Part shown: positions 35,310 to 42,748 of the stretch, piece by piece
Layout: every line of letters starts with the position of its first letter
Numbering within the stretch: the stretch's first letter is position 1
Assembly: GCA_003220225.1 (NCBI GenBank)
Contig: QHRU01000046.1
Coordinates: 1-64,000 of the forward strand
Direction: 5' to 3'
DNA: 64,000 nucleotides
Origin: Candidatus Rokuibacteriota bacterium
GTDB lineage: Bacteria; Methylomirabilota; Methylomirabilia; Rokubacteriales; CSP1-6
Program-made: the position numbers and the translations under genes
The notes under the pieces: model-generated
The model's database searches: none
What the model saw: only the letters and a program-made list of their open reading frames with translations
What the model was told of the DNA's origin: nothing

Positions 35310-35336
35310 GGCGGGCGGGAAAATCTCCCGCCCGCC
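35310..35336 (+). terminator. terminator-like hairpin after the 38-residue peptide gene
   Basis: The arms GGCGGGCGGGA and TCCCGCCCGCC are exact complements around AAATC. No T tract follows, so termination is uncertain. Position, 14 nt after a stop codon, supports a 3'-end role. Confidence 0.5.
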
Positions 35337-35384
35337 GCGCGTTCGACCTGACACGCGTCTAATTTCGAAAGGAAGGATGTCACA

Positions 35385-35528
35385 ATGTTGCTCGCGGAAT
35401 TCATCGCCGGCGCCGTGCTGCTGACGGTTGGTGCCCTGGGCGCTCTCGATTCGCGTCCGGCACGCGGAATGCTGTACGCGGTCGCCCGCTGGCGACGGCG
35501 GCGCCGGCACGCGCAGCGGAGTCGCTAG
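35385..35528 (+). CDS. 47-residue membrane micro-protein with arginine-rich tail
   Basis: ATG 35385 follows GGAAGG. One hydrophobic helix (about 1-20, LLAEFIAGAVLLTVGALGAL) is followed by an extremely basic tail (WRRRRRHAQRSR). Such short single-span proteins often associate with larger membrane complexes or with nucleic acids at the membrane. Its stop lies one base from the stop of the convergent OsmC gene. No family is recognised. Confidence 0.5.
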   Translation: MLLAEFIAGAVLLTVGALGALDSRPARGMLYAVARWRRRRRHAQRSR

Positions 35529-35529
35529 C

Positions 35530-35952
35530 TCACGCCAGCCGCGTGCGGATCTTGATCTCCGACGTGAGCGTCCGGTGCACCGGACACATGTCGGCGATCT
35601 GAGCGAGCCGCCCGCGCTGCTCCTCGGTCAACCGACCGGACAGCACGAGCTCGCGCTCGATCTGGTCGAGCTTGCCCTCCTTGGTCTCGCAGTCGGCGCA
35701 GTCCGCGGCGTGGATCCGGGAGTGCGTGAGGCGCACGGTGACGCCGTCGAGCGGCCAGCCCTTCTTTCGCGCATACAGCGCGAGCGTCATGGACGTTCAG
35801 GCGCCGAGGGCGATCAGCAGATAGTCGTAGGGCGACGGGCCGGCGTCGGCGCCGCCGTCGGCGACGGGCTCGTCTGAGACCGCCCGATGCGGGCCGACGA
35901 GCACCTCCTGGGCGAGTCCCGAAGCGCCGCCGTGAACGGTGACTGTGGCCAT
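35530..35952 (-). CDS. osmC: probable selenoprotein: OsmC/Ohr-family peroxidase with in-frame UGA (Sec52)
   Basis: ATG 35952 follows GAGGAGGAG and opens MATVTVHGG. The frame runs through GPSPYDYLLIALGA to TGA at 35797-35799, then continues TSMTLALYARKKGWPL and CPVHRTLTSEIKIRTRLA to a stop at 35530. In OsmC proteins this text is GACTSMT, so the UGA lies exactly on the peroxidatic cysteine. The resolving Cys (CPVHRT) is retained. A perfect hairpin begins 13 nt after the UGA. The 140-residue readthrough product has normal OsmC length and no other defect. OsmC enzymes reduce organic hydroperoxides; selenium at this site would raise reactivity. Cut at the UGA the gene would look like two fragments. 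A single Cys-to-stop mutation is the alternative. Confidence 0.78.
35767..35783 (-). promoter_or_regulatory. candidate bacterial SECIS hairpin for the OsmC gene
   Basis: The RNA stem UCGCGC / GCGCGA (6 perfect pairs) closes a UGUAU loop that begins 19 nt after the UGA, with G as its second base. Distance and loop composition fit bacterial SECIS rules. The hairpin is in coding sequence, as required. Confidence 0.62.
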
Positions 35953-35977
35953 CGTCTCCTCCTCGTCTCGGGCAGGC

Positions 35978-37066
35978 TCATCCGCCGAGGATCCGGTCCC
36001 AGCGGCCGTACTCGCGCGCGGCCTCCATGAACCACTTCACGCAGTCGGGGTTGGCGCGCGGCGGCAGCTCGCACGAGGTCGAGAGCACGAAGCGCGAGCG
36101 CGTGCCGGCGGTGTCGATGCAGCGCCGCACCTCGGCCTCGATCTGGGCCTTGGTGGCGCGCTCGAAGATCGTGACGTCCACGTTGCCGATGGCCACGACG
36201 TTCTTCTGGTTGCCGAGCGTGATGAGGCGGTCGAGCTGATCGACGTAGAGCTTCGGGTCGGACTGCTGGTCGAGGTCGATGGTGATGGCGACGAACCCGA
36301 CGTCCACCAGGTCTTCGTGGATCTGATGCGTGGTGCCGCAGATGTGCACGGTGGTGCCGACCTTCTTGGCCTTGAAGTAGTCCACCAGCTCCTTGTGGTA
36401 GGGCTTGATGAACTCCCGGTACGTGTCGGGGCCGACGAGCGAGCACGAGGCCGTCGGATCGGAGTACGAGAGCCCGATCTTCGTCGTGAGCACCGCGTCG
36501 CCCATCCGCCTGGCGAACTCCGTCGCGAAGCGCATGAGATCGTGGACGAACTCCGGGTCCTCCAGCGTGTCCAGGCACATCAGCTCGGGGTTGCGCATAA
36601 GCATCGCGATCGTCCACGGCCCCACCAGGACGGCGCCCAGCGCGCTCGGGAACTTCTGCGCGGACAGCGCCTCGCACTGCTCGAGGAACGCGGGCAGCCG
36701 CCCCTGCCGGAACGGGTCCGGCACCTCGAGCCGCGCCAGCTTGCCCTTGTCGTCCTGGAGCACGTGCTGGTCGATCGAGGGCACGACGTAATCGGAGTAC
36801 TTCACGTGGCAGCCGACGGCTTCGGCTTCTTTGGCCAGATCGTTGAACGCGATCATGATGTCCGGCTGATATCGCTCGTAGTAGTTGATCATCGCCTTCA
36901 CGGCCTTCTTCGGATTCGTGCAGTACTCCTCGATCGAGAGGCCGTCCAGGCAGCCGGCGAACGAGCCGGCGATCGGGTAGGCGGGCACGCGATCGGCGTG
37001 CTGCCCCTTGTACGCGGCCACCACGCGCTCGCGCGGCGTGACTTCACGGGGCTGGTCCATGGCCAT
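35978..37066 (-). CDS. uroporphyrinogen decarboxylase (URO-D)/MtbA-like methyltransferase
   Basis: The 362-residue protein has the URO-D barrel with the zinc-binding pattern of MtaA/MtbA/MtsA-type cobamide methyltransferases: HICGTTHQI in the middle and STSCELPPRANPD near the C terminus (His, Cys, Cys). Such enzymes transfer methyl groups between a corrinoid protein and a thiol or demethylate substrates, rather than making haem. ATG 37066 overlaps the stop of the upstream LLM gene as TGATG. The OsmC selenoprotein gene starts 25 bp downstream and shares the transcript. Confidence 0.82.
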   Translation of the reverse strand: MAMDQPREVTPRERVVAAYKGQHADRVPAYPIAGSFAGCLDGLSIEEYCTNPKKAVKAMINYYERYQPDIMIAFNDLAKEAEAVGCHVKYSDYVVPSIDQHVLQDDKGKLARLEVPDPFRQGRLPAFLEQCEALSAQKFPSALGAVLVGPWTIAMLMRNPELMCLDTLEDPEFVHDLMRFATEFARRMGDAVLTTKIGLSYSDPTASCSLVGPDTYREFIKPYHKELVDYFKAKKVGTTVHICGTTHQIHEDLVDVGFVAITIDLDQQSDPKLYVDQLDRLITLGNQKNVVAIGNVDVTIFERATKAQIEAEVRRCIDTAGTRSRFVLSTSCELPPRANPDCVKWFMEAAREYGRWDRILGG

Positions 37067-38067
37067 CACCTCGACTCTAGCATCGGCACGAAGGCTTCCA
37101 GCGAGCGGCGCGTCTCCTCCGCCGTGAGATTGGGGCGGAACATCAGCCCGGGCATGGCGGCGCCGGCCTCGTACCAGCGCGCCAGGCGGCGTCGCGCCTC
37201 GGCCGGCGTGCCGTAGACGATCAGCTCGTCGAGCAACACCTCGGCCTCCGGCGGCACCGCGCCCGCGAGCTTCGGCGCGTTGGCGGCGAGCACCGCGTGC
37301 ACTTCCTTGTCGAACCCGAAGCGGATCAGCGTGTCGCGGTAGAACGTCCCCATCGACGTCAGGTAGAACGACACGAGCCACGCGGCGCCCGCGCGCGCCT
37401 TGGCGGCGTCGTCGTCGACCGAGGCGGGGATCATCGGATAGACGGCGGGCGCCGGGCGGTTCGTGCGCGCGGCGCCCTCACGCAGGCGCTCCAGCCCCTG
37501 CCCGAGCACGCGCACGGGATAGAGGAACGGCATCCAGCCGTCGGCGACCTCACCGGCCAGCCGCACGGAGGCGTCGCCGATGGCCGCGAGGCAGATCGGC
37601 ACCTCCGCCGGCGGGACGTTCAGGCGCAGCGCGCGCGCCTCCTTCGCGACGGCGAGCGGGACACGCTCGCCGCGCAGCAGCGCCCGCACCTGGCTCACGA
37701 CCTGGCGCATCCGGGCGAGCGGCGCGCCGAAGGGCACGTCGTGCAGGCCCTCGACCAGCTGCGGCGTGCTGGCGCCCAGCCCGAGGATGAATCGCCCGGC
37801 GGAGAGCGAGGCGAGCGTGGCCGCGCCCATGGCGAGGGTGGCCGCGCTGCGATTCCACACGCCGAGGATGGCCGAGCCGACCCGGATGCGCTCGGTCTTC
37901 ACCGCCGCCTCCGCGAGGACGATCGTGACGTCGTACGCCCACGTCTCCGGCAGCAGCAGCGCGTCGTAGCCCAGGCGCTCGCCGAGCGTGGCGAGCGTCA
38001 GGAACTGCTCGCGGCGGTTCTCCAGCGGCATCACCGAGACGGCGAGCGGTCGCGCCACGGCCGCCAT
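37066..38067 (-). CDS. LLM-class (F420-dependent-type) oxidoreductase
   Basis: The 333-residue TIM-barrel protein belongs to the luciferase-like monooxygenase family (LGERLGYDALLLPETWAYD, RIRVGSAILGVWNRS, GRFILGLGASTPQLVEG). These enzymes use FMNH2 or reduced F420 on varied substrates. Residues alone do not settle which cofactor, though F420 use is common in this subgroup. The ATG lies 6 nt after the stop of another LLM gene, so the two form a pair within one operon. Confidence 0.83.
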   Translation of the reverse strand: MAAVARPLAVSVMPLENRREQFLTLATLGERLGYDALLLPETWAYDVTIVLAEAAVKTERIRVGSAILGVWNRSAATLAMGAATLASLSAGRFILGLGASTPQLVEGLHDVPFGAPLARMRQVVSQVRALLRGERVPLAVAKEARALRLNVPPAEVPICLAAIGDASVRLAGEVADGWMPFLYPVRVLGQGLERLREGAARTNRPAPAVYPMIPASVDDDAAKARAGAAWLVSFYLTSMGTFYRDTLIRFGFDKEVHAVLAANAPKLAGAVPPEAEVLLDELIVYGTPAEARRRLARWYEAGAAMPGLMFRPNLTAEETRRSLEAFVPMLESR

Positions 38068-38073
38068 GCTACG

Positions 38074-38967
38074 TCACCCGACGAGCGCCGGGCGGATCTT
38101 CCTCGCGACGAGGTCGAGCAGCTCCATCATCCGCTTGGGATCCTCGCGCCGGAACACGACGGCGGTGTGGCTCACGCCCAGACGCGCGTATTCCCCGAGC
38201 CGGTCCACGACGGCCTGCGCGCCGTCGGCGAGGGCCTTCTCGCTCAGCTCGAAGCGCATCGAGATCTCGATCGTCTTCCACGCGCGGCCGGCCGCGTCGG
38301 CCAGCGCGCGCAGCTCGGCGAGCGAGGCGCGCAGCTCGTCGGGGGTCTTCGACATCGCGTGCCAGCCGTCGCCGAGCGCGACCACGCGGCGCAGGGCCGC
38401 CGTCGTGTTGCCGCCGACCCAGATCGGCGGGTGCGGCTTCTGCACCGGCTTGGGCTCGAAGCCGACGTCGCCAACGCGATAGAACTCGCCCTCGAAGCGG
38501 GACTCGCGCTCGGTCCACAGCGTCTTGAACACGGCAAGCGCCTCGTCGGCGGCGCGCCCGCGCCTGGCGAAGTCGACGCCCAGGATCTCCAGCTCCTGCC
38601 GCCACCAGCCCACGCCCACGCCGCAGATGAGCCGGCCGCCCGAGAGCACGTCGATCGTCGCCAGCATCTTGGCCATGGCGACCGGATGCCGGTGCCCGAG
38701 GATGAACACCGAGCAGCCGATCCGCGCGCGGGTGGTCGCCACGGCCAGCGCGCTCAGCATCGCCACCGGCTCGAGGTAGGGCACGTCCGGCGGGACGGGA
38801 AAGCTGCGACCGCCGGGATAGCCGGCCGTCGCGCGCGGGATCACGACGTGATCGCTGACCCAGAGCGAGACGAAGTCGCGCGCCTCGGCTTCGCGCGCGA
38901 ACGTCAGCAGCGCCTCGCGCGTGACGTCGGGGGCGACGGTGGTGGGAACGTGGACGCCGATCTGCAT
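38074..38967 (-). CDS. LLM-class (F420-dependent-type) oxidoreductase
   Basis: The 297-residue protein is a second luciferase-like monooxygenase (FVSLWVSDHVVIP, VMLSALAVATTRARIG-like text, GRLICGVGVGWWRQELEILG, PPIWVGGNTTAALRR), of the F420-dependent subgroup with a TIGR03619-like layout. GGAGGTG precedes ATG 38967, chosen over an upstream in-frame ATG in non-conserved sequence. It leads the minus-strand operon LLM-LLM-UroD-OsmC(Sec). Confidence 0.84.
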   Translation of the reverse strand: MQIGVHVPTTVAPDVTREALLTFAREAEARDFVSLWVSDHVVIPRATAGYPGGRSFPVPPDVPYLEPVAMLSALAVATTRARIGCSVFILGHRHPVAMAKMLATIDVLSGGRLICGVGVGWWRQELEILGVDFARRGRAADEALAVFKTLWTERESRFEGEFYRVGDVGFEPKPVQKPHPPIWVGGNTTAALRRVVALGDGWHAMSKTPDELRASLAELRALADAAGRAWKTIEISMRFELSEKALADGAQAVVDRLGEYARLGVSHTAVVFRREDPKRMMELLDLVARKIRPALVG

Positions 38968-39023
38968 GAGACACCTCCGGGGCCCGGACGTTAGCAGAGG
39001 CCGGAGGGCCCGGCAACGTGCGG

Positions 39024-39029
39024 TAGAAT
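39024..39029 (+). promoter_or_regulatory. TAGAAT -10 box for the nitrilase-fold gene
   Basis: TAGAAT lies 30 nt before ATG 39060. A strong AGAGGAGGGG lies between them, so this transcript has a short leader and a ribosome binding site, unlike the leaderless genes. Confidence 0.5.
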
Positions 39030-39059
39030 CCCCGCGCACATTCCAGAGGAGGGGCGCGC

Positions 39060-40124
39060 ATGATCAAGCCCTACACCGCCGTGGGCCTCATCCCGACCGT
39101 TCGCGGGATCCGGCGCCGCAAGGACATCAAGCTCAACCTCGACCACCTCAAGCACCTCGTGAAGGCCGCCTCCTGGCTGTCGAGCCTGGATCTTCCGGTG
39201 AGGTTGATCGCATTCCCGGAGGGAGCCCTCCAGGCCTTCAATGACGAAGTTCTCGATCTGGATCACGCAACCTTCGCGAGAGAGTGCGCCATCGATATTC
39301 CGGGCGAGGAGACGGACGAGCTGGGCAAGATCGCGAAGGAGTACGACGCCTTCGTCATGGCCCAGGCGAAGGCGAAGCACCCCGATCTCAAGGATCGCTT
39401 CTTCAACGTCGGGTTCATCGTCAATCCGCGCGGGAAAGTCATCCTCAAGCACTACAAAGTCTCCCCGCTCTTCCCGGTGGAACATTCGGTGTGTCCTCAT
39501 GACGTCTATGACTGGTGGGTCGCAAAATACGGCCGCACCCTCGATGCCTTCTGGCCGGTCGCCGACACCGAGATCGGCCGCCTCGGCATCATGATGGCCA
39601 ACGAGGGCAGCTATCCCGAGAACGCGCGCGCGCTGGCCATGAATGGCGCCGAGGTCGTCTACCGCGCGTCGTACCCGCACCCCGCTACGGGCAACGAGAT
39701 TTTCGAGATCCAGAGCCGGGCGCGCGCGCTCGACAACAACATGTACATCGTCGCGCCCAACATGGGGACGTACTACCTGTTCCCCGAGGAGACCACGCCC
39801 ATCGACACCTTCGGCGGGCGCTCGTTCATCATCGACTACAAGGGCCGGATCGTCGGCAAGCAGGACTACGGCGCGGGCTCGACCTACGTCGGCGGCGTCA
39901 TCGACATCGAGGCGCTCCGCGACCATCGGGCGCGCGCGCAGTGGGACAACTGGATGAAGGACCTCCGGACCGAGCTCTACCAGATCGTCTACGACAAGCC
40001 GATCTACCCGAAGAACCTCTACCTCAAGCGCGCGCCCATGAAGCACGCGGAATACCGCAACGTGATCCGTCGCCAGATCAAGCTCATGCACGACCGCGAC
40101 ATCTGGGCCAAGCCCGGCCGGTGA
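39060..40124 (+). CDS. nitrilase-superfamily protein lacking the catalytic cysteine
   Basis: The 354-residue protein has the nitrilase/amidase fold. The catalytic Glu is present in FPEGA (residue 54) and the Lys in ILKHYKVSP (about 132). The third triad position, normally Cys in a segment like IICDDGNYPE, reads IMMANEGSYPE here, with Ala180 where Cys should be. Everything around it is conserved, so this is substitution rather than misalignment. Without the nucleophile, normal nitrile or amide hydrolysis is not expected. It may be a binding or scaffold protein, or use another chemistry. An enolase-superfamily gene follows. Confidence 0.8.
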   Translation: MIKPYTAVGLIPTVRGIRRRKDIKLNLDHLKHLVKAASWLSSLDLPVRLIAFPEGALQAFNDEVLDLDHATFARECAIDIPGEETDELGKIAKEYDAFVMAQAKAKHPDLKDRFFNVGFIVNPRGKVILKHYKVSPLFPVEHSVCPHDVYDWWVAKYGRTLDAFWPVADTEIGRLGIMMANEGSYPENARALAMNGAEVVYRASYPHPATGNEIFEIQSRARALDNNMYIVAPNMGTYYLFPEETTPIDTFGGRSFIIDYKGRIVGKQDYGAGSTYVGGVIDIEALRDHRARAQWDNWMKDLRTELYQIVYDKPIYPKNLYLKRAPMKHAEYRNVIRRQIKLMHDRDIWAKPGR

Positions 40125-40164
40125 GGCGCCTGCGCTGAGCGCGCCGCTCCTCCGCGTCCGCGAG

Positions 40165-41550
40165 GTGATCCTGCGCGAGCGCGACGTGCGCCTGCGCCTG
40201 CCCTTCCGCTTCGGCGCCGTCACGCTGACCGAGGCGACCGAGGCCTACGCGCGCGTGCGTGTCACGCTCGAGGACGGGCGCAGCGCGTGGGGCCAGGCCG
40301 CCGAGATGCTGGCGCCGAAGTGGTTCGACAAGGACCCCGCGCTCTCGAACGCCGACAACGCCGAGCAGCTGCGCAGCGCCCTGCGCCTGGCGAAAGCGCT
40401 CTACCTCGAGGGCCGCATCGCCCACACCGCCTTCGGGCTCTTCGCCGAAAGCCACCACTTCCAGATCGCCGAGGGCGCGCGCCGCGGTCTCAACCCCCTC
40501 GTCGCGGGCTTCGGCCCGGCCCTGCTCGACCGCGCGGTGCTCGACGCTCTCGCCTCGCTGCACGGCATGTCGCTCGCCGAAGCCATCCGCGCGAACCTCC
40601 CCGGCATCGATCCCGCGCACTTCCTGCCCGAGTTCGCGGCCTTCGACGTGACCGCCTTCCTCGCGCGCCTGCGCCCGGCCGAGCGGCTGCACATCCGTCA
40701 CACCGTCGGCCTCGTGGATCCCATCACGGCCGCCGATCGGCGGGAGCGCGTGGGCGACGGGCTGCCGGAGACGCTCGAGGAGGTCGTCGCGGCCTACGGC
40801 CACGCCTACTTCAAGCTGAAGGTCGCGGGCGACCCCGTCGCCGACGTGGCGCGGCTCGGCGCGATCGCCGCCGTGCTCGACCGCCTCGCCGAGCCCTACC
40901 ACGTCACCCTCGACGGCAACGAGCAGTACGAGAGCGTCGCGGCGACGCTCGAGCTGTGGAATCGGATGGAGCGGACGCCGGCGCTGCGCCGGCTCGTGAA
41001 CGCGGTCCTCTTCATCGAGCAGCCGATCGCGCGCAAGGTCGCGCTCATCCACGACGTGAGCGCGCTGGCGGCGAAGCGGCCCGTCATCATCGACGAGTCC
41101 GACGGGGACCTCGACGCCTTCCCCGAGGCACGCAACGCCGGCTACCGCGGCGTGTCGAGCAAGACGTGCAAGGGCCTCTACAAGTCGATCCTCAACCGGG
41201 CGCGCTGCGAGCTGTGGAACGCGGCGGCCGGCCGCGCCGAGCTCTTCATGTCGGGCGAGGACCTCACGCAGCAGGCCGGGATCGCGCTTCAACACGATCT
41301 CGCGCTCGTGTCTCTCCTCGGCCTCACCCACGTCGAGAAGAACGGACACCACTACGTCAACGGCATGGCCGGGCGCCCGGCCGCCGAGCAGCGACGCTTC
41401 CTCGAGGCGCATCCGGACCTCTACGCACCGGGCGATCCGGTGCGGCTGCGCATCGAGCGCGGCCAGGTCACGATCCGCTCGCTCGCGTGCGCCGGGTTCG
41501 CGACGGCGGCAGAGCCCGACTGGGAGTCCATGCGCGAGATGGCGTCATAG
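40165..41550 (+). CDS. enolase-superfamily (mandelate racemase/muconate lactonizing-like) protein
   Basis: The 461-residue protein has an N-terminal capping domain (RLRLPFRFGAVTLTEATEAYARV) and a TIM barrel with superfamily elements: AYFKLKVAG (Lys pair), VTLDGNEQY (Asp ligand), VLFIEQPI (Glu ligand), VIIDESDGD (third ligand region) and YRGVSSKTCKGLYKS. It should abstract the alpha proton of a carboxylate using Mg. The subgroup cannot be assigned. GTG 40165 is the only plausible start; it lies 40 nt after the nitrilase-fold gene, with which it is probably co-transcribed. Confidence 0.78.
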   Translation: MILRERDVRLRLPFRFGAVTLTEATEAYARVRVTLEDGRSAWGQAAEMLAPKWFDKDPALSNADNAEQLRSALRLAKALYLEGRIAHTAFGLFAESHHFQIAEGARRGLNPLVAGFGPALLDRAVLDALASLHGMSLAEAIRANLPGIDPAHFLPEFAAFDVTAFLARLRPAERLHIRHTVGLVDPITAADRRERVGDGLPETLEEVVAAYGHAYFKLKVAGDPVADVARLGAIAAVLDRLAEPYHVTLDGNEQYESVAATLELWNRMERTPALRRLVNAVLFIEQPIARKVALIHDVSALAAKRPVIIDESDGDLDAFPEARNAGYRGVSSKTCKGLYKSILNRARCELWNAAAGRAELFMSGEDLTQQAGIALQHDLALVSLLGLTHVEKNGHHYVNGMAGRPAAEQRRFLEAHPDLYAPGDPVRLRIERGQVTIRSLACAGFATAAEPDWESMREMAS

Positions 41551-41569
41551 ACCGCGGCGTCCCGTCGGC

Positions 41570-42151
41570 GTGATCCCGCTCTGGCTCACGATCGCCTACA
41601 CGCTGATGGTGGCGACCATCGTCCCCGTGTACCTCGCGCACTACGGACTGGCCAACTTCCTCTGGTTCTCCGACATCGCGCTGATCGTCACCGGAATCGC
41701 CCTGTGGGAAGAGAGTCGGCTACTGGCGAGTATGATGGCCGTCGGCGTGCTGCTCCCCGAGGTGCTCTGGAACCTCAGCTTCTTTGCCCGGCTCCTCGCG
41801 GGCGTGCGCGTCTCCGCCCTCGCCGACTACATGTTCGACGGTAAGATTCCGCTCTGGATCCGGGGCCTCTCGCTGTTCCACATTCCCCTGCCGGCCGTCC
41901 TCCTCTGGATGCTCTACACGCTCGGCTACGACCCGCGCGCGCTGCCGGCGCAGACGGCACTGGCGTGGGTGATCCTGCCGCTGACGTACGCCGTGACCGA
42001 TCCCCGAGAGAACATCAACTGGGTGTTCGGGCCCGGCGCGCGGCCGCAGCGGCGATTGCATCCGCGGGTCTATCTCGCCCTGGTCCTCGTCCTCTTCCCC
42101 CTGATCGTCTACGTGCCCACGCACGTCCTGCTCCTCTTGATATTCGATTGA
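41570..42151 (+). CDS. integral membrane protein, unknown
   Basis: The 193-residue protein has six hydrophobic segments with few charges (WLTIAYTLMVATIVPVYLAH, YGLANFLWFSDIALIVTG, IPLPAVLLWMLYTLGYDP). It resembles uncharacterised membrane proteins annotated only as hypothetical. GTG 41570 lies 19 nt after the enolase-superfamily gene. No catalytic motif is evident. Confidence 0.7.
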   Translation: MIPLWLTIAYTLMVATIVPVYLAHYGLANFLWFSDIALIVTGIALWEESRLLASMMAVGVLLPEVLWNLSFFARLLAGVRVSALADYMFDGKIPLWIRGLSLFHIPLPAVLLWMLYTLGYDPRALPAQTALAWVILPLTYAVTDPRENINWVFGPGARPQRRLHPRVYLALVLVLFPLIVYVPTHVLLLLIFD

Positions 42152-42170
42152 TCGACGCGCGCGACAGCTT

Positions 42171-42278
42171 GGTGGGGGGCCATTTCGGGGCCGCTCGCGC
42201 GTGATCGAGGAGCGCCACGGGTTTCCCGGGGCGCTCCGAGCGTTGGGGGGTGTGGGGGGCCATTTCGGGGCCCCCCAC
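42171..42278. repeat. palindromic repeat family 1, inverted and duplicated (copy F)
   Basis: Two cores (TGGGGGGCC at 42174 and again at 42253, each followed by ATTTCGGGGCC) flank GCGTGATCGAGGAGCGCCAC and a GTTTCCCGGGGCGCTCCGAGCG segment. It follows the stop of the membrane protein gene. It is the first part of the 333-bp gap up to 42484; the rest holds the promoter and leader described below. Confidence 0.8.
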
Positions 42279-42374
42279 GTTCAACGGGCAACGTGCCCGA
42301 CGGCGTCGGGCGCGGCGCCGTCGGGCACCGATGCGCATCGCTCGTAAGTCCGCGGTTTCCCGATACCGCGCGTC

Positions 42375-42390
42375 TGGCACGTCCGCTGCT
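42375..42390 (+). promoter_or_regulatory. candidate sigma54 promoter
   Basis: TGGCACGTCCGCTGCT matches the consensus TGGCACG-N4-TTGCW with one mismatch. The invariant GG (42376-42377) and GC (42388-42389) are exactly 10 nt apart, as sigma54 requires. The predicted transcription start is near 42401. Confidence 0.55.
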
Positions 42391-42400
42391 ATCTCCGTTG

Positions 42401-42484
42401 GCCCAAGGTGATGTCCCCGCTGGGGGGGACGGTCGCTCAAACCGACCGGCAGGTGCGAAGGCAGCACCGGATAGGGCACAGGCC
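42401..42484 (+). ncRNA. structured 5' leader or small RNA, unidentified
   Basis: Three consecutive hairpins are visible: GUCCCC / GGGGAC (42413-42430), GGUCG / CGACC with loop CUCAAAC (42431-42447) and GGUGC / GCACC with loop GAAGGCA (42452-42468). An ATG follows at 42485. The CAGGUGCGAAGGCAGCA part recalls SRP RNA domain IV but is one base short in the conserved loop, and the outer stem is not evident. A ligand-sensing leader is the other reading. I cannot assign a family. Confidence 0.4.
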
Positions 42485-42667
42485 ATGGACATGGACACCT
42501 GGTACGAGCTCAGGCTCCGAGAGATGTCCGACCTGAACGCGGCGGCAAACGAGCTGCTGCGTGAAGCGAACGAGGTCCTAAGGTCGCCCGACGACGCGGA
42601 GGAGGAAGAGGAGCAACGCCGCGGCGCCGACGACGACCCAGACCGATCCTCTCGGGAAGCGCAGTAA
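42485..42667 (+). CDS. possible 60-residue acidic protein
   Basis: ATG 42485 begins MDMDTWYELRLREMSDL and continues as a charged helical segment with a run of glutamates. It follows the sigma54-like promoter and the three-hairpin leader. The last 90 bp are antisense to a well-supported small membrane gene, and no good Shine-Dalgarno sequence is seen, so the coding status is uncertain. The first 35 residues look like a genuine amphipathic helix. Confidence 0.35.
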   Translation: MDMDTWYELRLREMSDLNAAANELLREANEVLRSPDDAEEEEEQRRGADDDPDRSSREAQ

Positions 42668-42748
42668 TTCGACGAGCGCGATCGCGAAGCCGGCGGCGAT
42701 GACGACGCCGCCGGCCGCGAGCGTCGACCACCGAGCCGACCGCTTCAT
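42578..42748 (-). CDS. small two-span membrane protein
   Basis: The 56-residue protein has two hydrophobic helices (about 9-28 and 34-52, WSTLAAGGVVIAAGFAIALV and SVWVVVGAAALLLFLL) and basic ends. ATG 42748 overlaps the stop of the GT9 gene as ATGA, which supports translation. It ends the minus-strand series that starts at 45663. No family is recognised. Confidence 0.58.
   Translation of the reverse strand: MKRSARWSTLAAGGVVIAAGFAIALVELLRFPRGSVWVVVGAAALLLFLLRVVGRP

Noticed and set aside
35310-35336. Rho-independent terminator with confidence
   Set aside because: The stem is perfect but no T tract follows, so it is recorded only as terminator-like.
42293-42484. N-terminal extension of the 60-residue acidic protein
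   Set aside because: The upstream in-frame ATG precedes the sigma54-like promoter, and its text is encoded by the promoter and the structured leader.
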